Shown: piece by piece, positions 37,990-48,043 of the stretch | How positions within the stretch are numbered: position 1 is the first letter of the stretch | How the letters are laid out: each line of letters starts with the position of its first letter | From: Marsupella aquatica | Taxonomy: Eukaryota; Marchantiophyta | Reading direction: 5' to 3' | Assembly: GCA_973895155.1 (NCBI GenBank) | Contig: OZ316897.1 | Coordinates: 3,038,001-3,102,000, forward strand | Length of the DNA stretch: 64,000 nt | Translations under genes and position numbers: made by a program | Notes under the pieces: generated by a model | What the model was told of the DNA's origin: nothing | What the model saw: the letters and a program-made list of their open reading frames with translations, nothing else | Databases searched by the model: none

Positions 37990-39400
37990 AGCCGCAGCTG
38001 GAGATTCCTCCTAAAAGACAACAAAAAGGCAGTGGAAAAGACACAGGAAGATCGCGAGCAGCTTGTTCAGGAGTTGAATAATGTCAAACTCTGTATTCTC
38101 AAGTACAGCTTAATAAAGAAACTCCTCCCTCTGCTCATGGCACAAGACAAAGCCATTGCGATGCCAAAGATTCCTCAAAGGAGACCTGCATTCGAGGAAA
38201 GGATGCCCCACGCCAATCCCACTTTTCCAATTCAAAGATACTACATCGCGGCACAAACACAAACGCAGCTCTATCTGCCTTGTACACAAGCGCTCGACGT
38301 TCCGAGCAAGTCTCTGCTTCCAACCGCAAATCGGACAATCCATCTCGCGACCATCACGAGTCCCAAAGACAGAATTTCCCGTCAGACAGATGGCATTCGA
38401 CCTCCCTCTTCAAGAGCCTCGATGACCTCCCACCAGCTCAATGACAATGGCACACAAAGCTCTGTTTGGCTTGCAAACCCTTGAGGCAAACCGACTCCTT
38501 GGAAAAACCTTCCCAAAACCTTGTGCGAGAGAGAAACGCCGAACGCGAAGACCATTCACTTGTCTTCCCATTGAAGTGGAGACATTAGTTCACAAAGAGA
38601 CACGAAAGTCTATGATTTGCCTAATGATAACCAAAGGACTTACGCAATAGTTATATGTGGGGTGAGTGGTTAGGAACAACTTTGAGCCAACCCTTTGGTG
38701 AAAAATGTGGCCAAATAGTCAGGTATGACCCCACATTACCATTATGAAAAGTACCCATTTTTAGGGCTGGGGTACTTTTCATATATATTTAAGTTGGACA
38801 TTTAAGTTGGACTTATATTGAAACTGAAGCATGCATAGGTTGTCATATACGAAGGGGGCCGGCCGAAAGTACATGAAGGTTTATGGGACATGGCAATAAG
38901 TAAACCCAACCTGCATATGTGAGGCTGAAATTGGGTGATAAGCACTCCTTTGGCACGACCAGAAGACCTTGATAGAAAAACTAGAGATTGACTACAAAAA
39001 GCATTAAGTTAGGTTAGCAAGCTTTGAGAAAGCTACCCTATTTGCAGTTGAATGGGGCTAGGGCTTCATTGTGTCTAAATGGGGGCAGGAATAATGATGG
39101 AATACTCATTAATGGTTTAAAATGGTATGACCAAACTATGATTAAATTAATGTGGAATGACATATGGTTTATCCAAAATCATATGTATTGGGTTAGATCC
39201 CATACTTTAAGGTTGAAGGGTTTAAATGTTGTGCTCTCATAAGTTGTACTTTAATGTAGAATCACTTGTATAACTTCAACCTAATTGCCTTAACTGAGTT
39301 ATAGTTGCAACTTCCCTAAAAGTTGTAAACATGACTCCCCAAAAGTTCACCAAAACTCAGTCAAGGAGGTGTGACTAACATGACACCAACAACCTTGGAG
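37990..39400. other. CACTA-3 right arm, no recognised gene
   Basis: At 38.0-38.6 kb both strands have open but unrecognised frames; the minus strand has CPICGWKQRLARNVERLC, which might be a captured fragment. From 38.65 to 39.4 kb the sequence is AT-rich spacer leading to the subterminal region. Confidence 0.35.
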
Positions 39401-40364
39401 TCACTGTTTCATGAAGGTCTTGGATGAGTCATGTTCTTTGTGGTCTCAAAAAGGGTGGGTTTCTTCTAGTGGTTGCCTCTCCTCAAGCCCTAGAGAAGCA
39501 GAAGAGAAGAGAGGAGAGAGATTCAATTCGAAAACAGAGGGAGGAGCAACGTCAGAAAGAGGAAGCAAGAAAAAAACTTCCATTCATTGCCTTGGAGACG
39601 AGTGGGACTCCAACTGAGCTAGCATATGCAGGGGCTAAGAGCACAATCAAGCAGATTATCACAAGCAATTTCTCACGAGGCATGCAGTGGGGGAAGATTG
39701 AGAAGGCAGAGCGAAAGAGGGTCATCAACCAAATCAAGGATGCATTTCACAATGGGCCTGACATAGATGAGCAATGGTTGGCAGATAAGATTTCAAATTC
39801 TATGTCTCAAATGCAATACCATGACAGGATGAAGATTAGAGCCCACCTGAAAGACTTGAGATCATACAGGAACTTGCGCAGACCCCTCCACTTCACCGAG
39901 GACATCTGAAATTCGTTTTACAAGATTGAGGTGCAAATTAAGGCAGCTCACGAGTTGGAAGAGTGGAAGGGCAATCTAGATCGAGCCTTGAAAGCAAAGG
40001 AGGCCGGGAAGCTCCCCCCTGACCACGACCTGAAGCCACTTGAGCAGAAGGTAGCTGAGATGCAGAAGGTGGCCGACCAGGAGGGAAAGCCACCCAAGCG
40101 TTTCACAGATGCAGCCAAACGAGTGAAATCCACCCCCAATCCAGTCCACAAGTTGGGTCAAGGCGGGCTCCCCGGCCTCAAGTCACACTTTGTGAGTGCC
40201 TCTTGCTCCTCCCTAACCTCTCTATTCCTTTCAGAGTTGTGCAATGCAAGTGAATGACATCCCCGAAGGTTCTTGCTGTTGTGCATGCTTGCTTGGTTAC
40301 TAGTTTAGGGCAACTCTGACACTTAGAATTTCTGGCAAATTTTTAAAAACTCTCGGGAACACAG

Positions 40365-40498
40365 TTTGCGAAGGTGTTGCGATGCGTATTTGTTCGCAAA
40401 CCCCTCGCAAAGTCTATCATAGACTTTTTCCATTTCAATTTTCCGATGCCTTTGCGAACAAATGCGCATCGCAAACTCCATCGCAACGCCTTCGCAAA
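40365..40498. repeat. Foldback (inverted repeat) in an intron of the CACTA-2 TNPA-like gene
   Basis: The left arm starts TTTGCGAAGGTGTTGCGATG and the right arm is its near-exact inverse, with a 13-bp insertion in one arm. The centre AGTCTATCATAGACT is itself a palindrome. Both arms consist of the GCGAA words found at the element ends. Confidence 0.85.
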
Positions 40499-41499
40499 AA
40501 AAGGTGGTTCGCAAGTTGCTATGCTTATAGGTTCGCAAATTTGAATTTTAAATTTTTTTTGGGTCATGTTTAGTAGTTGAGGATTTAGGCGTCACTTGTG
40601 GCTATAGGGTATGCTTAAGGGCAAATTTAACCAATTTTAATTGGTTTTATGCATGGCAGTATCGGAGGTACAAAAGGAAGATATCAAAAAAGCATATTGA
40701 GGTGGCGATAGAGCATGGACGAAAGTACCTCTTTGCGATGGTAGATGCCGAGTTGGCTACTGTAAGTGTCTAAGTGTGAACCATATGATTAGCATGTGAA
40801 CATTGTGAGTGACCCTTTATGTCTTGCGGAAACTAATGATATGTAATGGATGCAGGATTCGGATGAGCCTAGGGGTCGGGTGCTGATGTGACCAGTAGTG
40901 ATGACAATGAGGGGGCTACTCCTGGTACTAGTGGTGCTCGGGGGGGGGAGTAGTCGTGAGGTAGGTTCTTCCCACCGTGGTAGTGGTGGTAGTCGTGTGT
41001 CATCAGCACACGTTGATGACCAGGGGGAGGAGGAGGACCCTGAGGATGAGGAGGAGGAGCAGGAGGGGCAGGAGGAGCCGGAGGAGCCAGAGGAGCAGCA
41101 GGAGCAGGAGCAGGAGCGCCGACGGCCATCACGCACCCGTCACCAACAGGATCCCCGAAAGGATAAGGGCAAGAAGCCAGCCAAGAAGCCAACCAAGAGG
41201 AGCCGCAAGAGCCCATTCTAGTTATTTTGTAGAGATACATGCATGAGAGTGACTTGTCATGCCGGAGCTTAGGGTAGGAAGAGGCAGCATAGGTTTAGAA
41301 GGGCGGACCTAGCATCAGATATTTCCCCCCTCTTGTCCATGTATAGGGTTCTTTGAAGCCCTATCATTTTGTTCATGCTTTTCCATTTTATAAAACAACA
41401 ATTTTGCCTTCCACATTGGGTTCCAAGGAAAACCCCACACAAATAATGTATTGAATCCTATGTGATCATAATTTTGTGAACCCTTTAAGAACTCATTCC

Positions 41500-42006
41500 C
41501 ATCGCACAATATTAACCCCAAGGCGTCGCACTTTTTGAGTCAATTAACTTCAGAACTTCAGATCCAAATATGTCGGGTTTTTGTGATACTTCTAGGATCG
41601 CACTTTCCTAATCGCAACCGTTCACAAACTTCTGAAATCACCGGTATCGCTCTTTGTCATACAATCCCCATCAAAACAATTGAACCAGTATCAATCGCAA
41701 ATATGATGCGATGGTAAATCCGTCTCAAATATTGACGCCCGCGCGGGACGTGTGCGTGTATGTTTGCGAACCTTATGCGACGTATAATGGATCGCAGAAG
41801 TATTGAATATTGCGAACCTCTCAGCTTCTCAGTTTGCCATGATGTTGCGATGCCGTTGCGATGGTCCGAGTGCGAAGTTATTAGGTTTGCAAAGTGCGAA
41901 GGGGGTGCGATGCGCGTATGTTCGCAATAGCCAGAATTATGAAAATCAGGGGCTTGTTAGTTGCGATGAGATTGTCTTCGCAAAACCGGCCGATAGTGTT
42001 GTAGTG
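41500..42006. repeat. CACTA-2 right subterminal GCGAA repeats
   Basis: Repeated GCGATG, TTGCGAAC and TTCGCA words run up to the terminal inverted repeat that ends at 42006. They mirror the left array. Confidence 0.8.
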
Positions 42007-45000
42007 AATGATTGCCTTGATAATTCTGTTGGGCTTAATGTTTGATGTAAATGTTCTGCCACCGGGGGTCCGGAAAGGAATGAGTCTATACAAGCGATCT
42101 CCAAGAGCGGATTTTTGCTTTGCTGCAACCTCTTCCTTGGAAAGGCCAGCATAATCTTCTTTGGCTGGTCTTGCCAGTTCAAGCTGATCCATGGATTCTA
42201 CCAAGAAATGACCTTGAAACCCTCTGAAATGTTTTTCCCAATCCGGTTCTTGTTCCTGGGAGACTCCAAGGAAAACAATGGACTCAATAATACCCGACAT
42301 GAAATGCGATGAGCGGACTTCTTTCGCACTCTTCCAATAGCTTCCATACTCCAGATGAGCATTATAACTAGAAGGTAGATCAGTGATAGCTTCAATAATT
42401 CTGGCCAGCAAGAGACCTGGGTGCACAAAAAACATGATAGTCACCAAGTCGTTGGCGGGGACATTCACGACAGTCTTCAAGAAATTCAGCAGCTCCGATT
42501 GTGTCTAGGTATTTTGAATTGAGTGTGTGATATTGACAATAGCAAGTGACGCATTAATCCTCTCCCTATAGCTTATCAAATCAAAAGGAGGCTCCGCGGA
42601 AGCAAGAAGATTCCCAGAGTAAAATATTCAATATGGATCCATTCTCTCGCGGACAGTTCCCCCAAATTTCTTTTGGTAAATATTCCGTAACCTATTCTTC
42701 AAAGGTTCCGGCATATCGGATTTTGCTGAGACCTTGACTAAACTCTTGAAATAAGCATTGTTGACCATTGAGCAACATCGATCCAATTCTTCATTGGTGA
42801 AATTAAACTCGCGGACCATGTTTGACCAAACGGCCCCAACATTGAAAACACTTTCATAGGTCTCACGGTAGAACCGCAAGATTGCACCTTTCAGCTTTTC
42901 AGTATACTTGGCTTTCATGGCAAGATCGGACATTGAAGGTATATCTGTCCTTGCATGTCTTCTCTTCATCAAGAGAACCTCTCCCGATTGAACTTTATTC
43001 AAGATAGAGGTAATGTCAGATTCTTGCGCCCCTTCAAATACCCTGAATGTCGTCCTAGTAAGCTGCTTTGCTTCCCTCTTCTTCCCAGTCATCTCTCCAT
43101 TGTTGTCAGGTAAACTACCGGACAACCAACTATTGTAGACCGACATCCACAACTTATAGAGGCTCTCCGATGCGAAAAGGATCCAGTTGTATTCGCTGAT
43201 GCTACTCACTTTCAGTGTGACTTTGGCCAACCCTTCGTAATCCTACAACCCAACAACAAACGGTAAGAACAACACAGTAAACCAAACCTTTGGAGAAGGT
43301 ATCTTAGAGCCAAGCCTCGGATTCTACACGAGGCTCGTGTGGACCACAAAAGAAATTATGGTGTCAACAAGAACGGACCTGGAATTCCTGGGATTTTTGC
43401 CCTGACGGCACTGGCCGCACTGGTCAATTCATTTCCGAATATTGCATTCTCACATGCCTGACCTGGTCGATGAATGGTGACGAGAAACGATGTGCTTCAA
43501 CTTGCAAGTTGTTTGCATGTGAAATCTCAACCAACACCTTAACAGGTGTCGACCCCTTGAGAATTCTTGCACGACGGAATTTGAGGAGGTTGGCAGTTTC
43601 AACCAGAGATGGCTGTGTCCGGGAACTCCGAATGATTTTCCTCGCGGCCTTAGTCGAGTGTTGACCACTTATTGCAAAATATTGATACTCAGATAATTGT
43701 TTAGAATCAAAATCTCTGACGGAAAGATCGATAAGACTATAAACACCATTAATCATCTTGTAAGGCACCAGATCTGTAGGCAAAGGTTCCTGACCGGCAT
43801 TTGAAATCATCAACTGAACAAGATGGTTGACATGGTCTTCATTGAGTAACCGCTCATTCATTTTTGCCGGCGAAGGATAGATATTCATCAAAGGAACGAG
43901 GAAAAATTTTGACAGCCCAAAAGAATACCAGCATCGGTTTTGCTGCAAAGTCTTTTCTGCCCTCTCAAGTCTGGCTTGATCAACGATTACTTTAGAACTC
44001 GAGTCAGCATTCATCTCTCCCATGTCATCCACGACATCCATCTCAATTATCTCCACTTTCTTACGTTGTTTCTTCGGGATTGGGGCATCGGTTTCCGATG
44101 CCTCTTTTGTTCCCTCAGTCTCTCTTTTACGGCCCCTTCCATGCTTGGACTTCTCCGATCTTGTCACCCCATGGTCTGTGGATACGTCTTGCACTTGAGT
44201 ATTGACCTTTTGAGATTTTGAGGGTACCTTCTATTTCACGACAGCGGAAGGTGTTGCAGTGAAGCCTTACGAGACAAATCCTTCTTAACGACACCTTTTG
44301 ATATGGGTTCTGCTATCTCTTCCACAATTGCCTGCTTCTTTTGAGCCTTCTTCTTGACAGCCTTCTTTTGTTCTGGCATTTCGGCCGCTTTAATGTTCTT
44401 CTATGGTTGTTTGGACTTTGCAATCTGTGGCCCTTTCACCTTAGTAGAGCTAGTGTGGATTTTTTCCTGAGGGACATTAGCTTTCCCAACCTTCTCTGGA
44501 AGAGCGATCTTTGAAGACAATCTCTTCTTCTTGGAAGGAGGAGCGTCTTCTTCCATTTGCTTTCTTTTCTTTTTCTTCTGCACCTCCATCTCAGTCTCAG
44601 AGTCCTTTTCCTCTTCAGGCTCTGAGCCTCCCATGAGTTCTTCATCCACGACTTGGATATCATCTTCAAAGATCTCCTCTATTCCAACCAACTCAGGACT
44701 CAAAGAGTCACTGGGAACAATGCTCGGTTCATCTGATGTACCCTGTGAACTTGATGATCCTAAATCTGAACTCGACGACGATCCAGGTTCCTGTACAACT
44801 TTGCTTGCTTTGAGATTTGGGCCACCACCATGACGTCCGTGCCTTTTCTGATTCAAATTGAAGGCCTTCACTACAGGATGGGTTGCAACCCAACGTTTAA
44901 TTCTTTCCTCGTCAACTAGATCTGGGAAAGCAATTTCCGGAACAATCTCGATCTCCTACCGGAGTTCATCTTTTGGTAAAGATAGAGACATGACATAAAT

Positions 45001-45440
45001 AACATGCTTGGTTGCAGAAAGGTGAGATTGATAATCTTTGAAGAACAAAAAACTAACCCTTCCCAGCCCTGAAACAATATCCTCAGCAGTGAGAGCATTA
45101 TCTGGATCCATGAAACGATGAGTGGATGGATCAAAAAAGGATGGATCAAAAATCCTAAGGACGTTATGTTCATTGTCGCATCATTTGGCTCAAGACAATG
45201 TGCGCAACAATATTGTCCAACGGCAAGAGAGAACTCTCTATTTCCACAATTAACGCGGTCCTCCACCGTCACTGTCAGAAAGACCTTCCCCTTCTGGTGC
45301 TCTAGTGCTTTTGAAATCCTACAATCGGCAAGCACACCCAAGTACTTCCAAAACCTTTTGGGCTTGGCAATAACGATCCCCCGCAACCAACACCTCCAAG
45401 CGTCACCCTCCATACGCATTTCAAAAGACCATGAATTGAC
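42007..45440 (-). pseudogene. ParB-like domain + beta-class DNA amino-methyltransferase gene, main part
   Basis: Order on the minus strand: an N-terminal domain (VIAKPKRFWKYLGVLADCRI, about 45400-45180), a Ser/Lys-rich linker (44870-44200), then a ParB/Srx-like domain at about 43910-43640. The ParB block has FLVPLMNIYPSP at the I-x-P-x-x-P position, NAGQEPLP and ISGQHSTKAARK at the G-x-H-R-x-x-A position. An intron with acceptor GGGTTGTAG before 43242 follows, then a helical domain. Next comes AEPPF (42583-42594), fitting catalytic motif IV (D/S-PP-Y/F), then KPNRIIKAII before motif I in the other half. Beta-class enzymes have motif IV before motif I, as here. Lesions: TGA 42628-42630, TAG 42505-42507, frame changes near 43455 and 45140, and the CACTA-2 insertion. 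In bacteria and phages ParB domains occur fused to such methyltransferases; a plant copy is surprising. Confidence 0.6.
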
Positions 45441-45749
45441 GATTGGATTTCGGTGGCTAATAGTGCTTCGACTTAGCGGCTGCGGTAGGCGCGGGTGGCT
45501 GAAACAAACATACGGGAATCCTAGGAAAGAACCAATACGGAAGATTTAGAACAGAGTCCAAGATGTCAAAACAAATGCCGAGATTTTATTATTCACAAAA
45601 ATAGACAATCCGTCCAAAAAACAACTCATTCGACCAAAATGGACTTTGCCCGCTCGACTACCATCTTCTAAAGTTGGGGCACATATTCATCTGGGTGCCT
45701 CGAACTCCAACTAAACAACTCGTCTAGTACTAAGTCTTGACAGATGAGT

Positions 45750-46215
45750 TCTAGGGAAATGTCTCCCAGGCTGCTTCCTTCTTCAGCCTCTTGATAGTCT
45801 AGAGGTGGCCTTCCTCCTGGGCCGTCATGATAATCAGCTTCTTTGTGAGCGTTTGTATCTAACTCTCACGGAGCTCATCAAGCTTGGCGGCCTCCTTCAT
45901 CACTAGGCACAACTCCTGACATGTCTGAAGATGGTTCCGCTGAGCTCAAAAATATCTTCCAGCATAATCCTTTCTAATCGAACTAATCTCTTCATCTTTC
46001 TCCTTCACAGATTCTCGCAGGGTCTCAAGTTCTTCGAGGATATCCTCAGTCATTTGGGACTCCTTCTCATGTTTATCTTTGATCGATTTCAAATGTTTCA
46101 AGGCATTGTCGATTTGGCCTTCAAGGTGACAAATGAGCCTCGTGTGAGTAACATGCTCTACACGAGAGTTGCGTGAAAGCAAATGGAAATGATATTTACT
46201 CCAACGCATTTTCAT
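45750..46215 (-). pseudogene. Coiled-coil protein pseudogene
   Basis: One frame runs through four stops: HLEGQIDNALKHLKSIKDKH, then EELETLRESVKEKDEEISSI, then after a TGA QRNHLQTCQELCLVMKEAAK and IQTLTKKLIIMTAQEEG. Heptad patterns are clear. It lies upstream of the ParB/methyltransferase gene on the same strand and may be a separate gene of the same element or a lost 5' exon. Its family is unknown. Confidence 0.45.
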
Positions 46216-46815
46216 ATGGAAGCACTGATGGGATGAGGATCGTCCGGGATCTACATGAGAGTCGCATGAAGATAGATTCAGATAAAAAATTTCTAAAACT
46301 GATTTGGAGAAAAAGACTGAGGGTTACCTTCAAGCATGATCTGTGCGTTCACGGCATAGTACTGGAGCTCATTTACACGAGTCTCGTGTAGAAAACTTAG
46401 TACTGGGTATTACATAACACAAATAAATCTAATAGGATAATGTCTACACGAGACTCGTGTGGAAGGAACCCGCTGAAATTTGAAATAAAAACAAACAACG
46501 AAAAGAAAAACTAAAGATCTACACAACTATCGTGTGGAAATACCTTCAACTCTGGTGAAAGTTGTGACCGACATCTCTCGGACCTCCGATTCTGATAGAT
46601 TCGCCATGAAACCTCTTTGCACGTGTGAAACAATTTGCAAAATATGGACGGAATTGAGCAGAACTCAAAGGTAGAGACGAATGAGCAAAAGGGCGGAGAA
46701 AGAGCGAGAGGGCAAAGATGAAGGAATGAGTGAATGAGCAAATCTCCTTGAAATATATAACTGACATGAGGAATGGGCAAGCGTGAAAATGGGCTAGCGT
46801 GAAGCGTGAAGACAT

Positions 46816-47015
46816 CATTAAGAGCGCCGCCAAAAATATCAACGAATCTTACCAGGCGACAATCGTGCAGAGCTATCAGCCTGTCACATTCGAGCAGATG
46901 TGCTTATTCTTTTGTCATTATCTGTTGTCATTATCTGACATGATTAATTGCGCCGCCAAAATATCGGAAAATTGGACCACACGATGATCTAGCAGAGCGG
47001 CCACCCTATCATTTT
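46816..47015. repeat. Degenerate direct repeat around GCGCCGCCAAAA
   Basis: Two blocks of roughly 75 bp, at about 46816-46895 and 46943-47015, share ATTAA..GCGCCGCCAAAA..ATATC and GCAGAGC. They lie between the minus-strand coiled-coil gene and the plus-strand DUF7869-type gene, where a divergent promoter would be expected. Confidence 0.6.
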
Positions 47016-47096
47016 CATCCATTATATTTGGGATTTCTATCTGGGAGTGGTATTTATCGATTAGTTGTCCTGATTCTCTAGTCATTCTCTCGCCAG

Positions 47097-47300
47097 AGGT
47101 GAATGGTTCCGAGGACAAGTTCTGGCACGAGTGGTTCAGAGGACAGGTTTTGGCACGGGTTTGAGTCCAAGGACTGCTTCTGGGCGCCCAATCGGTACGT
47201 CCCTTCTGGGATTCCATTCCTGTGACAATCTCATTCCTGTGACTGTCTCATTCCTGTGACTGTCTCATTCCTATCAGTATCTCATTCCTGTCACTCTTGG
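47097..47300. repeat. Two short tandem repeats
   Basis: At 47097-47160 a unit with GAGGACAGGTTTTGGCACG occurs twice. At 47215-47300 about five copies of a 17-bp unit CTCATTCCTGTGACTGT follow. Confidence 0.85.
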
Positions 47301-47572
47301 AGAATGTTTTTTTAGGACAATTATCTGTACCTCATTTCTTTTAAAAGTTCTACTAAATAGGGGTACTGTAATAGGATATTCAGCATTTCAAGAGGAATTA
47401 GACCTCATTTCTTCCTTAACTGCCCTAATTTTAGAATTAGACTTCATTTCTTCTTAATTGAGGATGATTGAGGGTCTTGACATGGGTTATGTCTTGGTCT
47501 TGAGGAATTGGACTTCAATTGTAACACAATTTATCAGTTGGGTGGTTCCTTAATGTGATATTACATGGATTG

Positions 47573-47662
47573 GGGATTTGTACCTTGTTGGAATTTGTAC
47601 CCTAATGGAATTTGTACACTGGTGGACCTTTTACCCTGTTGGAATTTGTACCTTGTTGGACT
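47573..47662. repeat. 18-bp tandem repeat (GGAATTTGTACCnTGTT)
   Basis: About five imperfect copies of an 18-bp unit containing GGAATTTGTACC, in the leader region of the DUF7869-type gene. Confidence 0.85.
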
Positions 47663-48043
47663 TTCCTTCTCTCTTAGAGTGAAGCATCGAATAATAGTGG
47701 GTCCTTTCCTTACTTCTTGTGGGACTTTTTGTCATAAATGCATATGATTGTGATAATTCCGTTACTTTTGGGAGATGTGTAGACCTAAGCTGATGCTCTA
47801 CATGAGGCTCGCCTAGCCATCGAACCTCCTTGTGTTTCCTTCCACTACCTGTATGCGTTAATAATTCTACACGAGCCTTGTGTTGAGGGATATTGACGTG
47901 CATGTTTTATTCTGGTTAACCAGGTCTTTTCCTGCCGGTGAATAATTCCCGTCTTGTGTCCACATGAGAGTCGTGTCGAAGTTACTGTTAAACTTGAATT
48001 GGTCAAGAATATGTTTTCCCTTGGGGATTGAGTTAATCTCTTA

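Larger units (their letters stand above)
31515..39471. mobile_element. CACTA-3, non-autonomous CACTA element nested in CACTA-2 (7,957 bp)
   Basis: The left end CACTAGAAGAATCC and the inverted right end CACTAGAAGAAACC agree, and similarity continues through TGAGACC and TGACTCAT. The target duplication is GTT (31512-31514 and 39472-39474). Subterminal TGTGACT/AGTCACA words are frequent near the left end and present near the right end. No Transposase_21, DUF4216 or DUF4218 frame is visible, so it must have been moved by another element's transposase. It carries fragments of host-like genes on the minus strand, as Pack-type elements do. Confidence 0.93.
31206..41221 (+). pseudogene. TNPA-like gene of CACTA-2, interrupted by CACTA-3
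   Basis: The ATG at 31206 opens a Gly/Ser-rich N-terminus (GSGSGNGG) and a basic coiled coil (EEKAREKKRKREERTKSG). CACTA-3 (31515-39471) sits in this exon. Taking it out with one GTT gives TKSG-V-ASPQALEKQKRREERD in frame. The gene goes on to 40191, with a TGA at 39907-39909 inside an otherwise open frame. Introns 40192-40659 (GTGAGT...GGCAG) and 40762-40855 (GTAAGT...TGCAG) lead to exons encoding YRRYKRKISKKHIEVAIEHG and an acidic then basic tail (RRPSRTRHQQDPRKDKGKK). The last exon needs two compensating frame changes near 40885-40940. Role by position and composition: DNA-binding helper of the transposase. It is inactive in this copy. Confidence 0.65.
24150..42006 (-). mobile_element. CACTA-2, complete CACTA transposon (17,857 bp including nested CACTA-3)
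   Basis: The left end is CACTACTACATATTGG, continuing to CTTTTGCGAAG. The right end, reverse-complemented, is CACTACAACACTATCGG, continuing to GTTTTGCGAAG, giving about 31 bp of inverted similarity with one indel. The target duplication AAT lies at 24147-24149 and 42007-42009. Subterminal repeats of the GCGAA/TTCGC type occur at both ends. It encodes TNP2 and a SET protein on the minus strand and a TNPA-like protein on the plus strand. Without CACTA-3 it would be about 9.9 kb. It interrupts the ParB/methyltransferase gene. Confidence 0.95.

Noticed and set aside
37520-38484. Plus-strand frames at 37520-37783 and 37981-38484
   Set aside because: The first is antisense to the IPUT1-like fragment; the second has no motif and biased composition.
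40898-41221. Independent Glu-rich protein on the plus strand
   Set aside because: It is the acidic/basic tail of the CACTA-2 TNPA-like gene, in the exon after the acceptor at 40855, not a gene of its own.
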